A stretch of DNA of 6,179 nt from Desulfobulbus sp. (lineage in GTDB: Bacteria; Pseudomonadota; Gammaproteobacteria; Burkholderiales; Rhodocyclaceae). The position numbers and the translations under genes are program-made. Location of the stretch: contig WQUQ01000096.1 of NCBI GenBank assembly GCA_009782025.1, positions 1 to 6,179 on the forward strand. Direction: 5' to 3'. Position 1 is the stretch's first letter. The number at the start of each line of letters is the position of its first letter. This document shows positions 1-5,279 of this stretch, piece by piece. The notes beneath the pieces were generated by a model. The model saw only the letters and a program-made list of their open reading frames with translations. It searched no databases and had not been told where the DNA came from.

Positions 1-200
1 GCTTCTTCATCGGTCAGCCCGCCCGCCTCGCGGGCAATCGAAGCCAACAGGGAGCCGAGCTTCACGCGCTCAGGTGGCCGCGCGGTCGTTTCCAGAATGT
101 CGCGGACTTCGGCCTCGGTGCTGCGGCCATGCAGCGCCGCACGAACACGCAAAGCGCGGTGGGCCTCAGCGGAGAGGTTGCGAACGGTGAGCACGGGCAC
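1..200 (-). CDS. FitA-like ribbon-helix-helix antitoxin, 3' end missing
   Basis: Antitoxin of a type II toxin-antitoxin module, expected to bind its own promoter and neutralise a PIN-domain ribonuclease (FitB/VapC type). Translation from a GTG at 200-198 gives 66 codons before the window edge. It starts VPVLTVRNLSAEAHRALRVR, then HGRSTEAEVRDIL, then VKLGSLLASIAREAGG. The RNLS...H.AL..RA...GRSTEAE.R.IL core and the LGS.LASI..E.GG tail match Neisseria FitA (about 78 aa) as I know it, so roughly 10-15 residues are missing. The GTG start is chosen because AAGGA on the minus strand (211-207) lies six bases upstream and RHH proteins begin right before the TVRN beta-strand. An ATG overlapping it by one base (202-200) is out of frame. 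The toxin gene would normally follow directly, beyond the left edge, and is not seen. Confidence 0.88.
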   Translation of the reverse strand, partial: MPVLTVRNLSAEAHRALRVRAALHGRSTEAEVRDILETTARPPERVKLGSLLASIAREAGGLTDEE

Positions 201-201
201 A

Positions 202-238
202 TGCTGTCCTTTTAAATAAAACGCAGTCATTGACAGCA
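202..238. promoter_or_regulatory. Inverted half-sites, candidate FitA operator
   Basis: TGCTGTCC (202-209) faces TGACAGCA (231-238), a 7-of-8 inverted repeat with perfect 7-base arms TGCTGTC/GACAGCA. The inner copy overlaps the predicted transcription start and touches the -10. The outer copy overlaps the ribosome-binding site. From memory, the gonococcal FitAB operator has half-sites TGCTATCA/TGATAGCA, differing from this arm at one base. The spacer here (about 21 bases) is roughly one helical turn longer than the spacing I recall. Binding by this antitoxin is inference. Confidence 0.4.
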
Positions 239-264
239 ATATATCAAACGCGCAGCTTGACTGC
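223..264. repeat. 7-bp inverted repeat flanking the fitA promoter
   Basis: GCAGTCA (223-229) and TGACTGC (258-264) form a perfect inverted repeat around the predicted -10, with the right arm inside the -35. GCAGTCA also forms a tight near-palindrome with the adjacent TGACAGC (231-237), one mismatch per arm. There are thus at least four related half-sites in 63 bases, which suggests an array for cooperative RHH binding rather than a single operator. I see no gene in the rest of the 201-395 intergenic stretch. Confidence 0.35.
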
Positions 265-266
265 AA
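238..266 (-). promoter_or_regulatory. Probable sigma-70 promoter of the fitA-like gene
   Basis: On the minus strand TTGCAG (266-261) and TATATT (243-238) are separated by exactly 17 bases. The -10 matches the consensus at five of six positions and the -35 at three. The predicted start, near 231, leaves a leader of about 30 bases that includes the AAGGA ribosome-binding site. Repeat half-sites overlap both the -35 and the start region, as expected for an autoregulated antitoxin promoter. It is a motif-based prediction only. Confidence 0.5.
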
Positions 267-331
267 ATGACCGGCCCGTTTTGGGGTTGTCAGCCGAAAG
301 CCCGGATTTTTCTGCCTGTCCCGCAAAGCCA

Positions 332-375
332 GGAGAAACCGCTTCCATTGGCACATCCTGAAAGCCGGTTTCTCC
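332..375 (-). terminator. Strong hairpin 3' of the EF-G-like gene, no U-tract
   Basis: Read on the minus strand, GGAGAAACC, a bulged G and GCTTTC pair with GGAAGC and GGTTTCTCC. This makes a 15-base-pair stem with one G-U pair and a loop of about 13 bases. It begins 20 bases after the stop codon of the EF-G-like gene. The base run after it (TGGCTTTGCGGG) is not a U-tract, so it is not a classical intrinsic terminator. It could block 3' exonucleases or act with Rho. No other gene ends here, which ties it to this transcript. Confidence 0.5.
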
Positions 376-395
376 CTTCTGGAATCATCCAGCGC

Positions 396-2447
396 TCACT
401 CCTCCTCGTCCTGCAACTGGAACTTGCTCGCCAGTTGCTGCTGTACGTTGGGCGGCACGGCGGCGTAGCGGGCGAATTCGATGGTGTAGCTGCCCTGGCC
501 GCCGGTCAGGGATTTGAGCCGCGACTGGTAGTCGTTGAGTTCGGCCAGCGGCACTTCGCCGCTGATGGCGGCTTGGCCGTGGCTGCGGCCGTCGGTGCCG
601 GTGATGTGGCCGCGCCGGCTGGATAAATCACCGGTGAGGTCGCCGATGGCGGCTTCGGGGACGGTGATTTCGATATTGACGATCGGCTCCAGCACGATCG
701 GCCGGGCGGCGCGGATGGCTTCGATGACGGCCTTGCGGCCGGCGGTGGTAAAGGCGACTTCCTTGCCGTCGACGGCGTGGGTCTTGCCATCGTAGACCGT
801 GACTTTCAGATCCTCGACCGGGTAGCCGGCGACGACGCCGCCCTCCAGGCCCTGACGGATGCCTTTTTCGACGGCGGCCATGAAGACGCCGGGAATGACG
901 CCGCCCTTGACCGCGTCGACGAATTCAAAGCCCTCGCCGCGCCCTTTCGGCTCGATGCGCAGATGCACTTCGCCGAACTGGCCGGCGCCACCGGATTGTT
1001 TCTTGTGCCGGTGCATCGCCTCGGCGGGCGCGGTAATGGTTTCGCGGTAGGGGATGCGCGGCGGCTGGGTGTCGACTTCGAGCTTGTACTGGCTGGCCAT
1101 TTTTTCCAGCTTGGCCTTGAGGTGAATTTCACCGAGGCCGCGAATGACCGTTTCGTTGCTGCTCGGGTGGCGTTCGACGACGAAGGTCGGGTCTTCCATC
1201 GCCAGCTTGCCGAGGATGTCGAACAGACGCTGTTCGTCGCCTTTCTTTTTGGTTTCGACGGCCAGCCCGGCCATCGGCCTGGGAAATTCGAGCGGCATCA
1301 GGTGGATGTGATCTTCATCGTGCGAGTCGTGCAGCACGCTGTCAAAGGCGATTTCGTCGACCTTGGCGATGGCGCCGATGTCGCCCGGCAGCAGTTCGTC
1401 GACCTCGATGGTGTCCTTGCCTTGCAGCCGGTAGAGGTGGGCGACCTTGAATGGCCGCTTGCCGTCGCCGACGAACAACGGCATGTCCTTTTTGACCGTG
1501 CCTTGATGGACGCGGAAAACGCCGATCTTGCCCAGGTAGGGATCGACCACCACCTTGAAAACGTGGGCCAGCACGTGCAGCCCGGCATCGGGCCGGGCGG
1601 CGAACGGTTGCGCCTCGCCCCCCGGCTCGCCGCGATAGAAGAGCGGCGGATTGCCTTCGGCCGGATTCGGCGCGAGCGTTGCCAGCGCGTGCAGCAATTG
1701 CGGGATGCCGGCCCCGGTCTTGGCCGACACGAACAGAATCGGGATCAGATGCCCCGCGCGCAGCGCCTTCTCGAATGGCGCATGCAAATCGGCGGCGCTG
1801 GGATCAACGCCATCTTCGAGATAGCGGGCGAGCAAATCCTCGTCTTCCTCGACGATCTGGTCGATCAGCGCCCGGTGGGCAGCGGCGACGGAGGCGAAAT
1901 CGGCATCCCCGGCATCATGTTCGAGCACTTCGACGACATCGGCTCCGCCGTGCGCCGGCAGGTCGAGAATCATGCACTCCTTGCCGAAGTGTTCGCGGAT
2001 GTCAGCCACCAGACCGGGCAGATCGAGATTCTCGGCGTCGATCTTGTTGATGACGATCATCCGGCACAGCTTGCGATCAAAGGCGTGGCGCATCATGCGT
2101 TCGGTCATCAACTCGATGCCGGTCTGGGCATTGACCACGATCAGCGCGGTATCGACCCCGGCCAGCGCGGCGATGGCCGGGCCGGCGAAATCGGGGTAGC
2201 CCGGCGTGTCGATCAGATGCACGTGCGTTTCTTCATGGTCGAAACCGGCGACCGCCGATTGCAGCGAGTGGCCGGCTTCCTTCTCTTGCGCATCGTAATC
2301 GCAGACGGTGTTGCCTTTTTCAACCGCGCCGCGCGCGGCAATGGCGCCAGTGGCGTGGAGCAGCGCCTCGGCCAGAGTCGTCTTGCCGGCCGCGCCGTGG
2401 CCGACCAGGGCAATGGAGCGCAGCGACTCGGTAGGGGTTTGCGACAT
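396..2447 (-). CDS. fusA: Elongation factor G-like translational GTPase (EF-G2 type)
   Basis: A 683-residue cytoplasmic GTPase of the EF-G family, close to the usual 690-700 residues. The G domain shows the P-loop GHGAAGKT (16-23), DTPG (80-83), NKID (134-137) and SAK (241-243). Domain II covers roughly 290-380. Domain III contains MEDPTF (417-422) and GLGEIHL (437-443). Domain IV has HKKQSGGAGQFGEV (481-494), and domain V has GDLSSRRGHITGTD (606-619). The switch I motif of canonical EF-G (RGITI) is replaced by AGHSL (58-62), and the P-loop has GHGAAGKT instead of AHIDAGKT. Both mark the divergent EF-G2 paralogue group rather than the main fusA product, so the symbol denotes family only. Whether it translocates ribosomes, aids recycling or serves under stress cannot be told from sequence. 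GGGAGA sits seven bases before the ATG. No good promoter is evident in the 114 bases upstream, so it may be co-transcribed with parDE. Confidence 0.9.
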   Translation of the reverse strand: MSQTPTESLRSIALVGHGAAGKTTLAEALLHATGAIAARGAVEKGNTVCDYDAQEKEAGHSLQSAVAGFDHEETHVHLIDTPGYPDFAGPAIAALAGVDTALIVVNAQTGIELMTERMMRHAFDRKLCRMIVINKIDAENLDLPGLVADIREHFGKECMILDLPAHGGADVVEVLEHDAGDADFASVAAAHRALIDQIVEEDEDLLARYLEDGVDPSAADLHAPFEKALRAGHLIPILFVSAKTGAGIPQLLHALATLAPNPAEGNPPLFYRGEPGGEAQPFAARPDAGLHVLAHVFKVVVDPYLGKIGVFRVHQGTVKKDMPLFVGDGKRPFKVAHLYRLQGKDTIEVDELLPGDIGAIAKVDEIAFDSVLHDSHDEDHIHLMPLEFPRPMAGLAVETKKKGDEQRLFDILGKLAMEDPTFVVERHPSSNETVIRGLGEIHLKAKLEKMASQYKLEVDTQPPRIPYRETITAPAEAMHRHKKQSGGAGQFGEVHLRIEPKGRGEGFEFVDAVKGGVIPGVFMAAVEKGIRQGLEGGVVAGYPVEDLKVTVYDGKTHAVDGKEVAFTTAGRKAVIEAIRAARPIVLEPIVNIEITVPEAAIGDLTGDLSSRRGHITGTDGRSHGQAAISGEVPLAELNDYQSRLKSLTGGQGSYTIEFARYAAVPPNVQQQLASKFQLQDEEE

Positions 2448-2561
2448 GGTGTTCTCCCTGAAAATGGGTAAATCGTTGGATGATTGAATTCTGGTTAAGC
2501 AGGCGTCCCCAAACGCATAACGCGCGCCAAGGCATGTTCTGACATCTGTTCCGGATATCGT
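2448..2561. other. Intergenic gap between parE and the EF-G-like gene
   Basis: This stretch of 114 bases holds the EF-G ribosome-binding site (GGGAGA on the minus strand near 2455-2460). It also has small palindromes such as ATGT-TCTG-ACAT (2534-2545). I find no convincing terminator after parE and no clear -35/-10 pair on the minus strand, leaving read-through from parDE possible. Confidence 0.4.
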
Positions 2562-2879
2562 TCAAATTGGCCCTTCGCTGGCTTGATCCATCGTCACTTC
2601 CCGCTGGTGCCATATCGCCAGGATGGTTACGTCGCCGCCTGGGTCAATGCGATAACGCACCACATAGCCACTATGGCCGAAATCAATGAGCCATTCCCTG
2701 AAATGTTCTGACAACCCGTCGATGGTGCGGCCAATGCGGGATTGCAGGCCCAGCGCCCGAACGCCTTGCTTGATGGCCTGTGCAGCCCGCCGGGCGGCGT
2801 CCTGGCTCTTGGGGCGCAAGAAATCCCGCAGGCGCTGCAAATCGCGCAGCGCCCCCGGCGCGAATCTCACCTGTGACAT
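2562..2879 (-). CDS. parE: ParE/RelE-superfamily toxin
   Basis: A 105-residue toxin of the ParE/RelE fold. ParE members poison DNA gyrase, while RelE relatives cleave ribosome-bound mRNA; sequence alone does not settle which applies, though pairing with a ParD-like antitoxin favours ParE. The family pattern is visible: PGALRDLQRLRDFL (8-21) in the first helix, then an alpha-helix rich in Ala and Gln, IGR (49-51), and LSEHFREWLIDFGHSGYVV (56-74). VTILAIWHQREV near the C-terminus forms the last beta-strands. The length is typical. The ATG lies inside the antitoxin gene, 13 bases overlapping, with no strong ribosome-binding site of its own. Translation is therefore probably coupled to the antitoxin, which keeps toxin output low. 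The reading frame is intact. Confidence 0.88.
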   Translation of the reverse strand: MSQVRFAPGALRDLQRLRDFLRPKSQDAARRAAQAIKQGVRALGLQSRIGRTIDGLSEHFREWLIDFGHSGYVVRYRIDPGGDVTILAIWHQREVTMDQASEGPI

Positions 2880-3160
2880 ACCGGCGCAGGCAACTCGTCA
2901 TCCGTGCCCCAGCTTTCCAGCCAAGCGTCCATCTCTTCCCCGGTCACATGCAATCCGGTGTCCTGGTATTCCTGCCAGGCAGCAACCGTGGTCTGGCGGA
3001 ATGCCTCGCGCTTTTCTTCCCGCTCGACGTATTGGGCAATAGCCTCACGCATCACCCAATGCGTCGTTCGGCGTTGCGCATCAGCCAAACTCCTGATGCG
3101 GTCGCGCATCGCGCCGTCCAGCTTCACGGATACGGTTCCTGCTGCGGTTCGCGTTGGCAT
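2867..3160 (-). CDS. parD: ParD-like ribbon-helix-helix antitoxin
   Basis: A 97-residue antitoxin that should dimerise through an N-terminal ribbon-helix-helix fold, repress the operon and neutralise the downstream toxin. TVSVKLDGAMRDRIRSLA (9-26) supplies the beta-strand and first helix. TTHWVMREAIAQYVERE (32-48) supplies the second helix. The charged C-terminal half, including TGLHVTGEEMDAWLESWG, is the likely toxin-wrapping segment. Start at 3160 is supported by GGAG (3170-3167 on the minus strand) six bases upstream and by the position of the beta-strand. The gene precedes and overlaps the toxin gene, the usual antitoxin-first order. The family is also annotated as CopG-type regulators, so the exact subfamily name is less certain than the role. 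Confidence 0.87.
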   Translation of the reverse strand: MPTRTAAGTVSVKLDGAMRDRIRSLADAQRRTTHWVMREAIAQYVEREEKREAFRQTTVAAWQEYQDTGLHVTGEEMDAWLESWGTDDELPAPVCHR

Positions 3161-3182
3161 GGCCCACTCCAGATAACTACAG

Positions 3183-3199
3183 GTAACATCGTATGCTAC
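3183..3199. promoter_or_regulatory. Candidate parDE operator (GTAnCAT-n3-ATGnTAC)
   Basis: A 17-base near-palindrome with half-sites GTAACAT and ATGCTAC (12 of 16 positions symmetric) sits 22 bases upstream of the antitoxin start. On the minus strand it lies between a possible -35 TTGCAG (3204-3199) and a possible -10 TGTAGT (3181-3176), 17 bases apart. A dimeric RHH repressor bound there would occlude RNA polymerase. The -10 match is weak and would leave a very short leader. The palindrome is observed; its function is inferred. Confidence 0.4.
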
Positions 3200-3238
3200 T
3201 GCAAAATGCGCTTGGCTAACATGGCCGTGCGGCAGCTT

Positions 3239-3295
3239 GGGATGAGCCGAAGGCGAAGCCCGACATTGGACGTGTCACGTTGGGCTTCGCTAACG
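3239..3295. repeat. Head-to-head REP-like palindromes
   Basis: GCGAAGCCCGAC (3253-3264) and GTTGGGCTTCGC (3279-3290) pair over 12 bases with one G-U, around a 14-base loop. A second palindrome, ACGTG-T-CACGT (3270-3280), overlaps the loop and the right arm. The arms read outward as GTCGGGCTTCGCCTTCGG (minus) and GTTGGGCTTCGCTAACG (plus), two divergent copies of one short unit. From memory this resembles dispersed GTTGGGCTTCGC-type intergenic palindromes of betaproteobacteria. The element follows the Msr stop by about 40 bases and could fold in that mRNA's 3' end, but it has no U-tract. The rest of 3205-3331 shows nothing else I can name. Confidence 0.5.
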
Positions 3296-3331
3296 TGTTT
3301 TGCCGGGAGACACAGGTCTACCCATCCGCGC

Positions 3332-4621
3332 TTACTTCCCCGCATCCGGCACGAATTTCAGCACATTGCCGTTGATGCAATAGCGCTTGCCGGTCGGCGG
3401 CGGGCCATCGTCGAAAACATGGCCGAGGTGGATGCCGGAGCTGGCGCTGCGCACTTCGACGCGGCGCATGCCGTGGCTGTCATCCTCGTGCAGCGTCAGC
3501 GCGCCGGGCAGCGGGTTGAAGAAGCTGGGCCAGCCGGTGCCGCTGTCGAATTTGGCGTCGCTGCGGAACAGCGGCGCGCCGGTGATCGGGTCGACGAAGA
3601 CGCCGGGACGCTTTTCGTCGAGATGCGAGCCGGTTCCGGGGTATTCGGTGCCTTGTTCGAAGGCGATTTTCTGTTGCGCCGGCGAGAGCAGATGGAAGCC
3701 CAGCCATTTCCAGAAGCGTTCGATTTCGCCGTTGTAGCCGGTGTAACGGGAGACTTCCCTGCCCCGCTCGAACAGCACGATGGTCGGCGTGGCGAACAAG
3801 GCTTTTTCCAGCGTCCAGCCCGTCGGCGGCTCGGCGTTCAGAGTGCTGACCACGGCGACCGGCGATTGCCAGCGATTGAGCACGTCGGCGCGAAACTGCT
3901 GGCAATAGGCGCAGTCCTCGCCTTCGAACACGACCAGTTGGCGCTGAAAATTTAGCGCCTTGCCGTCGAGCCGCGACGCTTTCGTCGCCGCCAGCGGGCT
4001 GCCGAGAGCCGTGGCGGTCGGATATTTGACCCCGGCGCCACCCAGGCCGCAGTAGCCATTCGGGTTTTTTACCAGGTAATCCTGGTGATATTCCTCGGCC
4101 CGGAACCAGACTTTCAGGGGCGCGATTTCGGTGGTGATCCGGCCGCGCTCCCGGGCCGATAAAGCCCCCTGGTACACATCCCGCGTCTTGCGGGCAACGG
4201 CCAACTGGGCATCGCTGGTGGTGTAAATGGCGCTGCGGTAATTACTGCCGATGTCGTTGCCCTGGCGGTCGCCTTGAGTCGGGTCGTGGTTTTCCCAGAA
4301 CGCGATCAGCACCTGTTCGAGACTGACCTTGGCCGGGTCGAAGCTGACCTTGACGGCTTCGGCGTGATTGCGCAGCGTGGTCTGGCCCCGCCGCAGCAGC
4401 CGTTCATGCGCCACCACCGCCTCGTAGGTGCCGGGCACCTCGCCGTTGGCGTAGCCGCTTTCGACATCGAGCACGCCGGGAATCGCCGCCATGCGCTTTT
4501 CCGCGCCCCAGAAACAGCCCATGCCGAGGACGATGGATTCGACCTTCGCCGGCTCGGCGGCAGACAAAAAACTGGAGGAAATAACCAAGATCAATCCCTG
4601 AATCGTTCGCCGAAAAAGCAT
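3332..4621 (-). CDS. msrAB: Exported MsrA-thioredoxin-MsrB fusion, methionine sulfoxide reductase
   Basis: Reduces both S- and R-methionine sulfoxide in proteins, here probably in the periplasm. The 429-residue protein starts MLFRR, then a hydrophobic stretch and SAA|EPA, a likely signal peptide cut after residue 22. MsrA follows: GMGCFWGAE with catalytic C36, HDPTQGDRQGND (112-123), and GYCGLGGAG with resolving C191. A middle thioredoxin-like domain (about 225-310) has C237-A-Y-C240 and a cis-proline motif ATPTIVLF (277-284). MsrB (313-429) has GTGWPSF (361-367), HLGHVFDDGP (398-407) and RYCINGN with catalytic C415. The zinc-binding CxxC pairs of many MsrBs are absent. Neisseria PilB has the order thioredoxin, MsrA, MsrB; here thioredoxin sits in the middle. 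The ATG is supported by AAAGG six bases upstream and the signal peptide; longer in-frame starts add an unlikely leader. It diverges from marR. Confidence 0.92.
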   Translation of the reverse strand: MLFRRTIQGLILVISSSFLSAAEPAKVESIVLGMGCFWGAEKRMAAIPGVLDVESGYANGEVPGTYEAVVAHERLLRRGQTTLRNHAEAVKVSFDPAKVSLEQVLIAFWENHDPTQGDRQGNDIGSNYRSAIYTTSDAQLAVARKTRDVYQGALSARERGRITTEIAPLKVWFRAEEYHQDYLVKNPNGYCGLGGAGVKYPTATALGSPLAATKASRLDGKALNFQRQLVVFEGEDCAYCQQFRADVLNRWQSPVAVVSTLNAEPPTGWTLEKALFATPTIVLFERGREVSRYTGYNGEIERFWKWLGFHLLSPAQQKIAFEQGTEYPGTGSHLDEKRPGVFVDPITGAPLFRSDAKFDSGTGWPSFFNPLPGALTLHEDDSHGMRRVEVRSASSGIHLGHVFDDGPPPTGKRYCINGNVLKFVPDAGK

Positions 4622-4726
4622 CGCGGACCTTTCAACGGCGCGTGGAAGACGCCAGCCTGCCGGGTTGTGGACGGCGGGAATCGCCATCAGTTCCCGGAAA
4701 AATACGTATCTTTCGGCTGCATGGCT

Positions 4727-4753
4727 TTGCCAGATGAAAACATCTCGTATAAA
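4727..4753 (+). promoter_or_regulatory. Possible promoter of the marR operon
   Basis: TATAAA (4748-4753) is a good -10. The best -35, TTGCCA (4727-4732), lies only 15 bases upstream, so the pair is suboptimal, as often seen for regulated promoters. Between them is a 5-base inverted repeat AGATG-AAAA-CATCT (4732-4745). The predicted start, about 4759-4760, coincides with the left edge of the operator palindrome. I could not identify a convincing minus-strand promoter for the Msr gene, although one must lie in 4622-4784 unless it starts inside marR. Confidence 0.4.
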
Positions 4754-4758
4754 ATTAG

Positions 4759-4777
4759 CCACCATACTATATGGTGG
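4759..4777. promoter_or_regulatory. 19-bp palindrome, probable MarR operator overlapping the RBS
   Basis: CCACCATA (4759-4766) and TATGGTGG (4770-4777) are perfect 8-base inverted arms around CTA. Size and symmetry fit a MarR-dimer site, and it lies between the divergent Msr and marR genes. The right arm contains GGTGG, which is also the Shine-Dalgarno sequence of marR, ending seven bases before its ATG. If transcription begins near 4759 the mRNA would open with an 8-base-pair hairpin that hides this ribosome-binding site. Confidence 0.6.
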
Positions 4778-4784
4778 AAAATAA

Positions 4785-5279
4785 ATGGAACTGGAGCAAA
4801 AATACCTGGCCTTGATGCAAGAGGCGCAGCGACGCCGGATGCCCGATGTCGAAGGCATCCGGCTATGTTTTCAGACACTCTCGCTGGCGGCGGCGATCGA
4901 CCGCGATTGCGCGGCGCTGCTGGCGCCTCATGGCTTATCCGAAGGCCGCTTCGTGCTGCTGTTCCTGCTCGATGCCGCCGCCGACGGTCTGGCCCCGAAT
5001 ATTCTGGCCGAGCTGGCGGGCGTCACCCGCGCCACGATAACCGGCCTGCTCGATGGTCTGGAGCGCGAGGGGCTGATCGAGCGCCATGCGCATGCCAGCG
5101 ACCGCCGCGCACTGTGTATCCGCTTGACGCACAAAGGAAAGCGGGTAGCAAAAAATGTATTTGAGCAGCATGGCCGATGGATCGCCAGCCTGTTCGGCGA
5201 CCTATCCGCGCCGGAACGCAACCAACTGGCGACCCTGCTGGACAAGGTGGCGGGCAAGCTCGGCGGCAATGCACCATGA
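4785..5279 (+). CDS. MarR-family winged-helix transcriptional regulator
   Basis: A 164-residue dimeric repressor that releases DNA on binding a ligand or on cysteine oxidation. N-terminal helices are for dimerisation (1-48). The recognition region APNILAELAGVTRATITGLL (70-89) is followed by LEREGLIER and the wing (101-118) with the typical DRR (106-108). C-terminal helices (122-160) complete the dimer interface. Three cysteines are present: C28 (RLCFQTL), C42 (DRDCAALL) and C111 in the wing. C28 aligns without gaps with reactive Cys15 of Bacillus subtilis OhrR, but the two OhrR tyrosines that hydrogen-bond it are replaced by C42 and a glutamate. Thiol sensing is thus possible, not shown. The ATG is preceded by GGTGGA at six bases. 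The stop overlaps the next start (ATGA), implying translational coupling. Divergence from the Msr gene and the shared palindrome suggest auto-repression and perhaps control of msrAB. Confidence 0.88.
   Translation: MELEQKYLALMQEAQRRRMPDVEGIRLCFQTLSLAAAIDRDCAALLAPHGLSEGRFVLLFLLDAAADGLAPNILAELAGVTRATITGLLDGLEREGLIERHAHASDRRALCIRLTHKGKRVAKNVFEQHGRWIASLFGDLSAPERNQLATLLDKVAGKLGGNAP

Noticed and set aside
267..626. 119-codon plus-strand frame across the EF-G 3' end
   Set aside because: It includes the hairpin region and antisense EF-G codons; no RBS or known motif.
777..2471. 564-codon open frame on the plus strand opposite the EF-G-like gene
   Set aside because: It mirrors the codon structure of the clearly coding minus strand in GC-rich DNA, and its product has no recognisable domain.
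2780..3955. 391-codon plus-strand open frame across parDE and the Msr gene
   Set aside because: It runs antisense through three well-supported genes and a REP-like repeat; composition reflects their reverse complement.
4622..4858. N-terminal extension of the Msr protein to ATG codons at 4858 or 4687
   Set aside because: The longest version enters marR antisense and crosses the operator. The 4687 start has a fair GGGA but would place about 22 unlikely residues before a clean signal peptide that has its own RBS.
4274..5164. 296-codon plus-strand frame spanning the Msr/marR intergenic region
   Set aside because: It covers Msr antisense, the operator region and marR in the wrong frame; no homology seen.
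5177..5275. 33-codon upstream extension of the alkylation repair protein inside marR
   Set aside because: It lies fully within marR in another frame; the ATGA overlap start fits operon style and family length better.
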